A stretch of DNA of 64,000 nt from Anaspis maculata (lineage: Eukaryota > Arthropoda > Insecta > Coleoptera > Scraptiidae). Made by a program: the position numbers and the translations under genes. Below, piece by piece: positions 35,874 through 48,025 of this stretch. The stretch covers positions 124,685,050 to 124,749,049 of the forward strand of contig OX421961.1 in NCBI GenBank assembly GCA_949128115.1. Direction: 5' to 3'. A model generated the notes under the pieces. That model did no database searches. It was not told the origin of the DNA and was given only the letters and a program-made list of their open reading frames with translations. How positions within the stretch are numbered: the first letter of the stretch is position 1; every line of letters starts with the position of its first letter.

Positions 35874-36945
35874 TGCAAAAATACGGGATTTTTTCAAAGT
35901 TTTTGGATCTTTTTGATATTTGGCATTTTGATAGATTCTGATTTGACCTTCTCGAATTTCCACCTTTCAACTTTCAATTTCCATCCGTAACGCCGCCATA
36001 TTGAAAAAATGGCGCCCGAAGAACACATTTTTGACATTATCTCGAATTTAGTTAATGTGAGGTCAAAAATGTTACAGGGATATGAATGTTTATTGAATTA
36101 TCTGTCATCTGACATCTCAATTATCTCTATGCGACTTGCGGTGCTTGAGATATAGCTTCTGGAAACATTGAATTTCGCTATTCCAACACCAATTTCACCT
36201 CCGAGTACACTCTGTGAATCTCTGAAACGATAGTGATTCATTTTCCGTAACTAATAGCGAAGAGCTGTCGACGGTGAACTTGGTTGTGACATGTGGATGG
36301 AGCAAAGTAGGTATAGACGTGGTGTTGGAATAGCGAATTTCAATGCTTCCAGAAGCTATATCTCGAGGACCGCAAGTCGCATAGAGATGGTTGAGATGTC
36401 AAATGACAGATAATTGAATAAGCTTCCATATCCCTACAACATTTTTGACCTCACATCGACTAAATTTGAGATATTGTCAAAAATGTGTTTTTCGGTCGCC
36501 ATTTTTTCAATATGGTGGCGTTACAGATGGAAATTGAAAGTTGAAAGGTGGAAATTCGAAGGGGCCAACCCAGAATCTATCAAAATGCCAAACATCAAAA
36601 AGATCCAAAAACTTTGAAAAAATCCCGTATTTTTGCATAGAAGAACTCGAATACTATGACAGCTTCAAAGGATATTTTTCCCAAAAAATGGTATGGGATA
36701 CTAAGAGGATTTTTTCCTCTACAGATTGACGTGAAAAATGTCAAGATCCGTTGTGAAATGGAAAAGCTACATGCATTTTTTTGTTAACGAGCGGGACTCT
36801 TTTTGGCGCCTTCGCCATATGTGCCTGCAGCAGATCCCAATGTTCCACCATAATTCTTCACATTCCTTGATGGTCCAAAAATCGATTGGCACATATCCCT
36901 ATATAGCCTCACGAAGCTGCACACGGCACGACCTATGCCCCCATA

Positions 36946-38284
36946 CTACCTTGGTTACAGGGGAATGTTCACGTTCTACGTTGCGTTAATGCGTTGCGTC
37001 ATACGTTGCGTGAAATCGTAAACTCCCTAGTACTTCCCGTCCAGGAATTTCAGACGTTGAAATCGTGAAAGCGAACAAAAATGAGACCCAGCTGGATTTT
37101 TGTATACAGGGTGTTTGCAAACTTGGAGTAGAAAATTGAACCGCAGTTAGGGAAATGCCTTGAAAGTAGGTATCAGAAAAATGATGGAAAAGATTTGGGG
37201 TTCTTATTTTTGAAAATATGGAGGGTCAAAAGGTGATCCTTCGACCCCTTTCATTTTTGTTATTTTGAAATATTTCAGAAAACTCTTCTAAACAGACCAA
37301 AAAGCAATGATTTTACCGTAACCGAACCGCAAAGTCAGTGGCATCAGGCATTGAGGAATATTCGGTAGAGATGGACTTCGAGTGCAGCTCTGCAATGATC
37401 ACCGTTCGTGGTAACAGATATCTCATAGTTGGCGACAACTGTTGCGTCTCTTGTCAAGATTTGATGTAGAGTCAAATGATTACTTTTAAAATGTGTGACG
37501 ATATTTACCGGTGGTTTGTAGGAGTTCCTGCAACTTCAAATTTTCAAGTAGGTCCTAGGCCCCCTAACCAATATATGGCGAGTCGTCGTATTTACATTTG
37601 AAAAGAAGGCCATGAAGACCACTCATACCAAATTTCATGCCTCTATCACAAATCAAACAGATTTTGAATAACTTGGTCACTAACCCTCGGATTATCTTTA
37701 ACCAACACGGTTCTTTGGGAATTAAAGCGACTTTCGTGTTTTTTTTTTTCGAGAAATACGAGTTAGAAGTTCAGACGAAGGTCTGGTCATGCCCTGGGGC
37801 CCTATTTTCGGTGCACATGTGAACTGTTCCTATAGGAACTCTTCTCTCAAAATCAGGGGAAGCGGCATTTTCAAGTGTGACAACATCGAGAATACAATTT
37901 CTGGACTAGTTGCAGCAAACATGATACTTACTAGTTGATGATACAGCAAAGTATATACTTTGACAGCGCGGCAAGAAGAATGCTCAACTGGGATTTTCGG
38001 GGATTTTGAGTATGTGGTAGAGGATAAAATTCTGAATCGATACCTGCTACGAAATTTCATTAATTAATTTTTTCAAGGTTTGGGGTCTTTTTTGACTATC
38101 TTTACTGCACTATTGAGAAAAAACTATTTGGAAAGAAATTGTTCGAAATTCTATTGTCTATATGAAAGTTCCTGACATATTTCACAACCAATCCACTTTT
38201 TTTCTATCTAAACACAAGAAAAGTGGAATAGTCAAAATGCTAAAGACTGTATGGACCTTGAGTCTTATGATGGCGAAATGCCAT
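36946..38284. repeat. unassigned; solitary mariner-type end at 37107
   Basis: TA then CAGGGTGTTTGCAAACTTGG at 37107. A downstream ATGGAGGGTCAAAAGGTGAT (37219) closely resembles ATGGAGGGTCAAAGGTTGGT at 47073, which follows another such end (46964). The two loci therefore hold relatives of one element family. No facing end and no gene seen. Confidence 0.5.
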
Positions 38285-38575
38285 TTGGTAGAGGTCTTGT
38301 TTGATCCATTCTCTTCCGAATGAAAGTTGAAGGCATCAATGCCAATGGCGGCGGCATAATACAGGGCGCGGAAAAAAAAAAATTCACCTCAAGAACCCGA
38401 ATAGGTGAACATGTAAATCGCCATAGGTAATCCTTATTTCATGGTCATGCAGACGTCGTCAACTTTAATGAAAATCTTGAGCTGTTCCTGGAAAATCTTC
38501 GAAAGACTGAAGTTGATGCAACAAAAAAAATAGTTTTTCATATATCCGTATAATTCTCGAGGCAATTCTTCAGAA

Positions 38576-38736
38576 TATCGATGGCTTATTTGAAATAGGA
38601 CGTGACCCTCAATTTTTCCGGAATTGCGTCTTTTGGTTTTAATGGATGCCCAATATTATTTCAACAACCATTGAAACCAGAAACGCGATTTCGGAAAAAT
38701 TGCAGGTTACGTCCTATTGCAAATAAGCCATCGATA
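38576..38736. mobile_element. 160-bp hairpin MITE
   Basis: TATCGATGGCTTATTTG at the left and CAAATAAGCCATCGATA at the right are perfect complements. AATAGGACGTGACC, TTTTTCCG and TTTTGGTTTTAATGG have counterparts in the other arm. Its last TA is the insertion point of the next element. Confidence 0.88.
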
Positions 38737-39909
38737 CAGGGTGATTCATGAGTGACCTTACATAGGCTAATGGGAGATAGAGGACTTCGAGGCGAGTCGA
38801 GATCCACTGAAGAAATTTTATTTTCTCCGATGGTTACGAAGATACAGGGTGTTTTGTGTGTTTCGTATGAAACTTTGATAAGCGATATTTCTGAAACGGC
38901 CAAAGGTATTTTGTTGAAATTCACCAGTAATATTTCTCTGTTGGAACTCATTCCGAAGCCATACCGGGTAAGTCAAAATCCAGGGCCGGGCTAGAAAATT
39001 GGTGCCCCTTTTTTGTTTCATCAAGAAGTACATTTTCTGACCGCTTTTCTAAAAAACTGCTATCGGATTCAAAAAGCTAAGGAAAAATGCTTCAAGAATC
39101 ACTCTTCAATTGAGATGGCACACCTGAACCGTTTCGACAATAAAATTAAAAGTAAAATTTGTGGGTGAGTTCCCATTTTCGACCGGACATAATCGACTCA
39201 TTGCTTGATCGAATTCATTAAAATTCATTTTTTGGCTTGTCTCTGTTGAATAGAAGGGCTTGGTTGGAAAAAAAAAAATCAGAGTTGACAAATTTTTTTT
39301 ATGACAAAATCGAGAGCGAAACCAAAATTAGACTCGATTTGATCGTCAAAAAAAAATTTCCGGCTATGGAATTTTTCTTACTACCAAGCCCTTCTGTTCC
39401 ACAGAGACATACTAAAAAATGAATTTTAATGAATTCAATCAAACAATGAGTCGATTATGTCCGGTCAAAAATGGAACTTACCCACAAATATTACTTTTAA
39501 TTTTTTTGTCGAAACGGTCTAGGTGTGCCATCTAAATTGAAGAGTGATTCTTGAAGCATTTTTCCTTAGCTTTTCGAATCCGATAACAGTTTTTCAGGAA
39601 AGCGGTCAGAAAATGTACTTTTTGATCAAATAAAAAAGGGGCACATTTTTTCAATTCCGGCCCTGGATTTTGACTCACCCGGTATGACTTCTGGATAAGT
39701 TCCAGCAGAGAAATATTACTGGTGAATTTCAACACAATATCTTCAGCCGTTTCAGAAATATCGCCGATCAAAGTTTCACACGAAACACACAAAACACCCT
39801 GTATCTTCGTAACCAACGGAGAAAACAAAATTTCCTCAGTGGATCCTGACTCGCCTCAAAGTCCTCTATCTCCCATTAGCCTATGTAAGGTCACTCATGA
39901 ATCACCCTG
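38737..39909. mobile_element. 1173-bp near-complete palindrome, TA-flanked
   Basis: Starts CAGGGTGATTCATGAGTGAC and ends GTCACTCATGAATCACCCTG between TA dinucleotides. The arms are about 530 bp (38737-39267 and 39398-39909). They match through CTTACATAGGCTAATGGGAG, GTTACGAAGATACAGGGTGT, GATTATGTCCGGTC and AAGGGCTTGG. A second, internal CAGGGTGTTTTGTGTG word suggests this is built from two end-like segments. Non-autonomous. It does not carry the 36-bp module seen in other foldbacks here. Confidence 0.92.
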
Positions 39910-40320
39910 TATATAGAATGGGATCCTGGTGTTTTTACGATAAATAACAACGAAAATGAAATAAGAGTGAAATACATGTATGTATTGTATAGGCTAACTA
40001 AATATATTAAAACAACACACAGTTAACTTTTCCCGATATTTTACCTAAACATTTTTTCTTGGTCACAACTTCAGACTTTTGGGGATAAGTATTTCAGAAA
40101 CGGCTCAAAATATTTGATTCAAATTCACGACGACTTCGTGTCATAAAATTGGAATCATTTATGGCGATTCACATGTGTCCGCCTATTTTGGTTCTTGAGG
40201 TATTATTTATTTCTCTTCCACCCTGATGTATACGCCGCCGCCATAGTTGGTATTGATGACTTCAAGTTTCAATCGGAGAAGAATGGATCAAATAACACCA
40301 GAATCGAATGTCGGGAAAGT

Positions 40321-41039
40321 GAAATGTGATAGTTCAGATATACATATTTCGGTTATTGTTAAAGGAGAAGATCGATGTGAAAACTGGTTGGTATCAGCAG
40401 ACTGCATTTGCCATGAGCATCCCTAATGACTACAGCTTTATTTACCGAGTCGTATATGATGAGTATTATTAGGTAAACATGTATTGACTTCATGTAGGAC
40501 ATGTGCGTACAGCCCGCTACATCATTGTACGGCATACATTCCAAATACCTATGTACTCGAAAGTATATAGCTAGCTACGTTGTAAGTATAGGTGGGAGCA
40601 CCATGAGAGTATATTCCATTCGAAAAGATTTCAGATGAAAATTGACTTTTTTTTTTATTAATCCTGGATCGGGATTCTCATCTACGACTCATTCCTTCAC
40701 ATCCAAATATTGTTTTCATTTTACATAACTGTTTTGTATAATATTTGACTAATTCAAGAAAATAAAATGTATTTAAATAAAAAATATTATTTTTTTTACA
40801 GAACTGGACTTGGACTGAGCAATAATTATTAATAATTATTATGGATGGGCGATTGGAGTTACTCAAGAGAATAAGAGATACGCAGAAGCTCTAGTTGCGG
40901 TAAGCTGTATTTTATATTTTCATTTTTACGTTCCCGAGGGATGACCCAATAGGCACAAGTACGTCAGATTACGGTGTTCATAGTTAATCAACGTTTGACA
41001 TTTGTATTCCAGCGTTTTTCCAATCTGAACTGGCAATTA
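40321..41039. other. no recognisable gene
   Basis: A tract at 40802-40899 has acceptor- and donor-like borders, but every frame is closed. No repeat arms seen. Confidence 0.45.
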
Positions 41040-41455
41040 ATAAGTGGAACGTGCATGTTTGAGAAATCTTTGATTGGCATAAAGTGATAGTTATAAAAAT
41101 GTTTTTGTTTAAAAAAATTATAACTAATCACTTTGATATTGACGGAAACGTTCCCAAGACGTCCAAAGTAAAGCGTTATAATGTCAAAAAATTATCGTCG
41201 AGTAAACGGAAAAATTATCGTCGGAACGTATATAATTATTCTTGGGGGATGATTTTGAAAAAGCTTCTGTTCAAGAAATTAATGTTTTATTTCAATTTTT
41301 ACGGCAACGTTCCCAATACGTGCAAAGTAGATCGTTTTATTATTGTCAAAAAATGGTTGTTGAATAAACGGAACCTGAGAAATTTTCAATTGGCGTTAGT
41401 GATGATTGAAGAAAGTCTCTGGTCAGAGGTAGAATTCCAGAAATTGTGATGCAAT
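41040..41455 (+). repeat. degenerate tandem repeat, about 160-bp period
   Basis: GACGGAAACGTTCCCAAGAC (near 41138) and TACGGCAACGTTCCCAATAC (near 41298) each lead into GTCAAAAAATTAT/GTCAAAAAATGGT and then TAAACGGAA. The 121-aa ORF across it is simply two translated units. A related array lies at 58130-58680. Confidence 0.6.
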
Positions 41456-43062
41456 CACAGGCATTTATGAAATCTTAACTCCACTATAAAGGCTTTGATA
41501 TTCTGGCATATTCTATAGGTGCCAAGGAGCTGCAGTTGCAGTGTCATTGGAGGGCTGTGGGATAGGGATGGGGATGGGAATTTATCTGTCATATATTTTG
41601 CAAATTTTTCAGTCAAGTCTCACCCTTCCTCCTTAAAAGTCGCTTCAAAAGAAATTCTTCCGCTGAGAAAGTATCGTGATGCCACGACAAATTTTTATTA
41701 TTTTCTCTCGCACGCATTTCGCATCGAGTTTCGAACCCATACACTTTGGGTTTGCGGCATAAATCTTTTTTATGCGTTCATGGGTGGTGCTGTTGTTTTT
41801 ATCTTTTCCTACAGAATAATAATGCACAAAGTTAATGCCACATACATACAAAACAAACATCGCACATTCAGCAACAACACAGAGTAATATACATATAGGT
41901 ACGTAGGTAAATACACACACATATACATGGCCAAATTCATTTAGATAGGAATCGCATGACTCACAAAATATTTGCTGGCGCATTGTTTGGCGAATTTACT
42001 TGGATGTGTGACGGTTAAAACTATAAAACTGATTACATAATTCATTACTTAAGTAGATTTTGATTGAATTAGGCCATGCGGTTTTGCATTTCATTTTGTT
42101 ACTAGGTAGCTACTTTTGGAAGTAATTAACATAAGTCGCATATTATACGAATGGAAATGGTAAAAAGTGCATAATCGTGATGCTTTCCGCTAATTGTTCG
42201 TAACTGTCTTTGATGAAGATGAAATCGTTCTATCTGCCTTTGATCGTGGACAATTCAGTTTTCTCTTGTCTCGTTGTCTCTTAATCGACAATAACCTTCG
42301 AAGATAACCAAAACTCCTGTTTGAAAGATCAATCCTTGAAAGCTGCATTCACATCCAATAATTAGGATGACTTTGACTACAGCTTCAAAAATAAATCTTT
42401 TAAATTTCCGGCCTGGACGTGTCAAAAATTAGCTCTTCTATTGCATCATCCTTATTCAACCCACTGTATGTGGGCACCAAAATTGTCTCGAAAAGAGGCT
42501 TTTTCAAATTCAAACTTATGAACTTTGAGCATATTTTCCCAAAATATGATCTCTAAGGAGCCTGTCATCATCAAAAACTGAAATTGACCGTCAGCGTCAT
42601 AAGTTTAGGAGGTTAGAATCACCAAAGAAAGTTTGGTTCAAGTGTGAAAATCTGATCGGATTCAATTTTTAAGGAAAAAAAACTGTATCGCCTATTTTGA
42701 ATGAGCCCCCTTTTTGGGGATTTGATCAAGGTATTCCAGATGATCCGCGAGTTGAGTTGCTGAAAACCGTTTAATGAACAACATTATTGAATTGCAGCCT
42801 CCCATCATCAGAGTAACATAGTCTTCCTTGTAGCGATACGATAAATCAGCATCCTCCAAAAGAAAAAATCATTGAGTCAGAACCAGTCATCCGATTTCAA
42901 AATTTTCAAAACTGGGGCGCAAGCCAAAACATCACGCTTTATGATCCTCCCATTTGTATTCGACAAAAAAATTATTCTGAGAATTGGGGTCCGTTGAATT
43001 CGCCAAAATTCTGCACTGTTTTACATTCCACCCTGTAGATATTTTACTTAAAGTTTCCTGAT
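41456..43062. other. no recognisable gene
   Basis: A CACCCTG-TA word at 43030-43038 looks like the right end of a mariner-type element with no partner found. The rest is unassigned. Confidence 0.4.
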
Positions 43063-45710
43063 CTTTAATAGGCCAGTCAACCTGGCTCAAAAAGTGTCTT
43101 ATATTTACAAAACGTGTACTCTGGCTGAATCTTTGCATATACCTAGGGAATCCCCCAGAGCCCCGAACCGCGAAAATCCACCAAAATTTCCTTGAGCTTT
43201 CCGAGATAAGGGTGTTTTCCTATATCTCGGTTGCTATTGATTGGATTTCGATTTTTTTTTTTGAAATGTTCGGAATAATATTTGGAACAAGTTGTGTTCA
43301 GAACTTTTCAATAACTTGTTGAGAAAAAGTGCCAGAAGCCGAAAACCGTCGTTTTTTAGAGGGTGGTATTGTTTTACTATTTTCTATCTGCTTTTCTATG
43401 ATAGTTATGGAAAAAATTCCCAACAAAAAATGTAGCTCCTGTAAGTCCCTACAAGTTTCAACCGAAAAATTTTTTTGTGCCGCGAAAATTACCCGCCCCA
43501 GAGGGCGCTAGAGTCAACCTCGTTTGGAAAACATTTCCAGGTGTAGGGGGCATCGATTCCAACTCCATCGTGTGGGGATCTGAAGGCCAAACTCTCATTT
43601 ATGTTCATACTAACTTCACTAATAATTGATGGATTACAAAACCTTTGTACAGGGTGACCTTTTTGAAAAGGACCCACCCCCTGTATTTCGCTGCACAATT
43701 TTTTTCTGGGAAAAAACCGGAACAGGTCGATTTTTATTTCGAGAGGGACATCTAAGACACGTGAATTAAAGTTTTTATCTTCAACCTTTCGCCCCCACCC
43801 CACCCTACTTTGAAATTTCAAACGGCATCACCTACCTTGTGATACATCAAATTGAAGGTAATAGAACTCCCTTTCTGTCGAATATATTTTAAATTGTCTC
43901 GAAACACCCCTCCAACCTCTTTGAAAATTCTCTCATTGTTAATGCAGGAGAGTTTTTCCCTCATCATTACACAACTCCCGATTCTTGAGTATCAGATTTT
44001 CCAGTAAAAACAGGTCAATTTTTATTTCGAAGAAGACACCTACAACACGTAGTGTCAGATTTTTATCTTCAACCTCTTCGCCCCCACCCTACCCTACTTA
44101 CAAATGGCATTATCCATTTTGTGATTCTTGTGATAAAGAGAATAAAATTTCCATCCTGCGAAAAATTATTTCAAATTCTCTAAACCACCCCCTACTCCTC
44201 TACACTTTTTTGGAGATAAAAATTTGGCAATACGTGTCCTGAATGTCCCATCCGAAATAGAAGTCGATCTGTTTATGCTGGAAAGTCTATTTCCCAAGAA
44301 TTGGAAGTTGATAAGAGAAAGAACTTTCCTTTAATTTATAAACAAAGATCATTTTGAGAAGGGTTGAAAGTGACTTGATAAAAACTTTTCAGACTTGTTT
44401 GACAGAAATACTATTTTATTACCTCCATTTTGATGTATCACATATAGGTAAGCTATTTGATTTGAAATTCCAAAGTGGGGCAGAGCCCAGGCGAGGGGGA
44501 TGAAGATAAAAATTTGACAATACGTGTTCTTCGAAACGAAGAGCTTTGAAATAAAAATCGACATGTTTCTACTGGAAAATCTGATACTCAAGAATCGGGA
44601 GTTAGGTAATGAGGAAGGAACTCTCCTGCAATAACAATGAGAGAATTTTGAAAGGGGTTGGAGAGGTGATTCGAGAAAATTTAAAATATGTTTGACAGAG
44701 AGGGAATTTTATTACATTCAATTTGATGTTTCGCAAGGTAAGTGATGCCCTTTGAAATTTTGGAATAGGGTGAGATAGGGGCGAAGGGTTGTAGATAAAA
44801 ATTTGTCAACTTGGAAAAACTCTCCTGCATTAACAATGAGAGAATTTTCAAAGAGGTTGGAGGGGTGTTTCGAGACAATTTAAAATATATTCGACAGAAA
44901 GGGAGTTCTATTACCTTCAATTTGATGTATCACAAGGTAGGTGATGCCGTTTGAAATTTCAAAGTAGGGTGGGGTGGGGGCGAAAGGTTGAAGATAAAAA
45001 CTTTAATTCACGTGTCTTAGATGTCCCTCTCGAAATAAAAATCGACCTGTTCCGGTTTTTTCCCAGAAAAAAATTGTGCAGCGAAATACAGGGGGTGGGT
45101 CCTTTTCAAAAAGGTCACCCTGTACAAAGGTTTTGTAATCCATCAATTATTAGTGAAGTTAGTATGAACATAAATGAGAGTTTGGCCTTCAGATCCCCAC
45201 ACGATGAAGTTGGAATCGATGCCCCCTACACCTGGAAATGTTTTCCAAACGAGGTTGACTCTAGCGCCCTCTGGGGCGGGTAATTTTCGCGGCACAAAAA
45301 AATTTTTCGGTTGAAACTTGTAGGGACTTACAGGAGCTACATTTTTTGTTGGGAATTTTTTCCATAACTATCATAGAAAAGCAGATAGAAAATAGTAAAA
45401 CAATACCACCCTCTAAAAAACGACGGTTTTCGGCTTCTGGCACTTTTTCTTGACAAGTTATTGAAAAGTTCTGAACACAACTTGTTCCAAATATTTTTCC
45501 GAACATTCCAAAAAAAAAAGAAAATCGAAATCCAACCAATAGCAACCGAGATATGGAAAAATACCCTTATCTCGGAAAGCTCAAGGAAATTTTGGTGGAT
45601 TTTTGCGGTTCGGAGCTCTGTGGGGGATTCCCTAGGTGGTATGCAAAAATTCAGCCCAGAGTATACGTTTTGCCATTCCAAATTCCCTATTGACTGGCCT
45701 ATTGAAGGTG
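43063..45710. repeat. 2.65-kb near-perfect foldback with repeated modules
   Basis: Arms 43063-43955 and 44815-45710 are almost identical inverted copies. For example 43489-43821 (minus) and 44951-45283 (plus) encode the same 110-residue string with one difference. Pairing continues weakly through the spacer to a centre near 44390. Each arm carries a mariner-type end (CAGGGTGACCTTTTTGAAAA at 43651; complement at about 45104-45123) and the 36-bp module. The spacer repeats the module and the GATGTATCACAAGGTAGGTG word several times, giving direct repeats within each half. No coding role is likely for the mirrored ORFs. Confidence 0.92.
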
Positions 45711-46313
45711 AATAACGGAGCGACTGAGCTCACAAACCGTCAAAACAGAATCGAAATGGTTTGTGTCATTCAAAAGATTTTGGTGGTCCAAAGTCGGACC
45801 AATTGTTCTCTACGACAAACAATTATTGCAACCAAACACCTTCTTCTTCACATTTTTACCTTCTGTTGCCCTAACCTACTTCAGTAGGTGAGTGGCTGGA
45901 AGCATGAATACACCCTGCCAGGAAGATTCTTTTTGAGCTTGAGCAAAAATTCAAGTAGTGCAGCTTTTGTAGCTATACCCCAGAGGCACAGACTACCAAT
46001 ACAGACGGTCAACTGCATCTTACAAACATCACCAGTAGGTGCCGCGGCGTGTTATGCTCGTGAAAACTGAGAATCGGTGCGCCGCAGCAGTCACATGCTA
46101 TCGCACTGCAGGGCAATAAAAATCGGCGAGCAGCGGCATGTTTGTAAACATCGCTTATTCAACAACTATAAATACAAGCACCACTACCGACCTTTGTGAT
46201 AAATCCATGTTCTTATGATAAATCCATGTTCCTCCCTAACGGTGCTAGGTAGGTAATTTTGATCACAATTTACGAATTTTGTTTGAATGAGATGGAGTGG
46301 TTATTGTTATAAC
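45711..46313. other. unassigned; shares 29 bp with 50012-50040
   Basis: 45985-46013 is an exact inverted match to 50012-50040 (centre ACTACCAATACAGACGGTCA), with looser GC-rich similarity further on. Probably a dispersed repeat fragment. No gene recognised. Confidence 0.45.
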
Positions 46314-46430
46314 GAGTGATTGAATACATTTCTTCTCCAGTCACCTGTGATTCCTGAAAATCTGGCGAAAAACCGTGGCTACCAAGAAGACCCCTCGAGG
46401 CCTACTTTGAGGAAAAAATTCGATCACTTT
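46314..46430. mobile_element. about 117-bp MITE, copy 1
   Basis: GAGTGATTGAATACATTTCT at the left and TTTGAGGAAAAAATTCGATC at the right form an imperfect TIR. The interior (GTCACCTGTGATTCCTGAAA, CTACCAAGAAGACC..CGAGGC) matches 61434-61551 in the opposite orientation. Confidence 0.75.
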
Positions 46431-47537
46431 TTAGTTAATATTACATATTCTGGAGACTATTTTTTCTATGTCCATCTATGTCCGTTTTGATTGATGTTCA
46501 TCTTATTTTCGATGGGAAATACGACTCATCCATTTGATCAAAATTAAACATAGCACTAGCCGATTTGCATCTTATTACGTTCTGGAGCTCGTTCTGGAAC
46601 GTAGCTATAGGTACCATCTGAGGTTTTCATCGGAATTTCACCAACAATATTCAAAACAATAAGGTGTAACATTTTTAAAGTGCAATGTTTTGATTTAAAT
46701 TGCCATGATAAACTGACATGCGGTGTACTGGCCACGCACTGGGACGTCAACCAAAAATCGACTTTTTTATTTAATTCAATCAATTAAGTCCAATTTTGCA
46801 TCAAAAAAACATTTATCTTTTTTTTTTAACTCTTCTGCGTGAATAAGCAGAAATCAGTTTAGAAGCAAAAGAACAATAACTTGATCACAGGCTGTATCTA
46901 CGACGGAATTTTGTGACATGAGTAATATTACTTGCCTGTAACAAAAAAAATATATACAATATACAGGGTGTCTCAAAATTCGCGCCCCACAGCTCCACTC
47001 GGTATATGGAATCTTCTATGAAGACCCTAAAAGTTGCTAAAAATTTTTTTCGAGTTTTATTTTTCAAGTTATGGAGGGTCAAAGGTTGGTCATTCGAACC
47101 CTTCTAGTTTCGTTATTTTAGAAGATTTTTCTGAACTGTTTATGGCATAATATTGAGTAAAAAATATCAACCACTGAATGTGTACTAAATTTCCATTCAC
47201 TACACAGGGTGGAGTCATACACTAAAAAATCCAATTTCGGTAAAAAACTTCTCCGAAAAAAGGTTGTTCGAAATATTAATATATACACCTTTATTTCATA
47301 CATCGAAAAAACAGAAACTTTTCAAATTCTCCAGATTCTAAAATTTTGAAAAAGAATCCAAATAATCAATTTTTTACTTTGAATAGAAATAATATCAAAA
47401 TCAATTCATGGCTATCAAACATTTCAATTATTTTCCATCTTAATTATTGTCGACCAATCCTAAAATTTCTCAATTACCATAACATGCCCTTCCAAAAATT
47501 CACAAACCTCATAATCCAATGAAAGTCCGTTGTTGTC
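46431..47537. repeat. unassigned; mariner-type end at 46964
   Basis: TA then CAGGGTGTCTCAAAATTCGC at 46964, followed by a block related to 37107-37290. A second ACACAGGGTGGAG word lies near 47204. Elsewhere no feature recognised. Confidence 0.45.
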
Positions 47538-47756
47538 TTTAAAAATTCTCGTGTCTATAAACTATCAAAACTCCTTAGTAGAATTTTACCAGATGTCTTG
47601 AATTTCAAACTAAATTTTAGTGTCAAAAACACAACAGAGTTGATCAACAAAATTAAAAACATCACTCCACCATTAAATTCATTTCTGATTTCTTCTGATG
47701 TCACAAATTTTCAAATTTATTCCCATCTGTTCCAATTACAGAATGTCTACTTTTGA
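47538..47756 (+). pseudogene. Penelope-like reverse transcriptase fragment
   Basis: One frame stays open for 72 codons and reads ..YKLSKLLSRILPDV.., ..SVKNTTELINKIKNI.. and PPLNSFLISSDVTNF. This matches the region of Penelope-like elements just before RT motif A (typically V-K-N-s-x-E-l-I-x-K-I-k then L-I-S-f-D-V). The catalytic part is missing. About 200 bp downstream, GGCCGAAACGCGTCG (47968-47982) is the kind of GAAAC-bearing word found in Penelope terminal repeats. This suggests an internally deleted remnant covering roughly 47380-48000. Family assignment rests on recalled motifs. Confidence 0.6.
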
Positions 47757-48025
47757 TAAAAAATATCCTTTCCAATTCCTCTCTTTCTGATAATTTTGCA
47801 GATAGCTCACAAGCTATCTCTATCTTAGATAGATATAGAGATAGATATAGATTCTAAGATAGAGCACACTCTATCTTAGAAACCGCTGTTAGGAACCCCA
47901 CACTTTGACAAACACCAATTTCTACACATTTATTGCTTTGAAGATGACTTTTTATCCCAAATTGTAAGGCCGAAACGCGTCGCAATATACTTTTTCAATT
48001 TACGTGGAGAGACAGATTTATTGTA
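47757..48025 (+). repeat. GATA-rich repeat and Penelope-like terminal sequence
   Basis: 47815-47880 is built from TATCTTAGATAGATATAGAG-type words that can pair with one another. 47937-47982 reads TGAAGATGACTT...AAGGCCGAAAC, resembling a hammerhead core (CTGA.GA ... GAAAC) but with the core C replaced by T. A degraded ribozyme motif is possible, not shown. Confidence 0.4.

Larger units (their letters stand above)
31960..36945. repeat. foldback with two nested insertions in one arm
   Basis: Tips TATGGGGGCATAGG (31960) and CCTATGCCCCCATA (to 36945). The left arm is broken: 31960-32012, then the DD41D transposon, then 34593-34803, then a hAT-like MITE, then 35874-36194. The right arm (36314-36945) is continuous and shows both empty sites. 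Anchors: ATGTGCCAATCGATTTTTGG (34605) with its complement (36875-36894); the TGGTGGAGGCGCCAAAAAGAG block; ATTCGCTATTCCAACACC (36174) with GGTGTTGGAATAGCGAAT (36320). No coding capacity of its own. Confidence 0.92.
38285..40320. repeat. old foldback hosting two younger insertions
   Basis: The left arm (about 38285-38500) pairs with the right (about 40060-40320): TTTGATCCATTCT.., ATGGCGGCGGC, ACCTCAAGAACC and AATCGCCATA occur in the same order in complement. Identity is clearly lower than in the nested element, so it is older. A hairpin MITE (38576-38736) and a TA-flanked foldback (38737-39909) sit between the arms. Confidence 0.75.

Noticed and set aside
40802..40899. Exon with acceptor (tttttttacag) and GTAAGC donor
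   Set aside because: All three frames contain stops; only an untranslated exon would be possible and nothing supports it.
43489..45283. Conserved 110-aa protein present twice
   Set aside because: The two copies are the two arms of one palindrome; their identity reflects DNA arm identity, not protein conservation.
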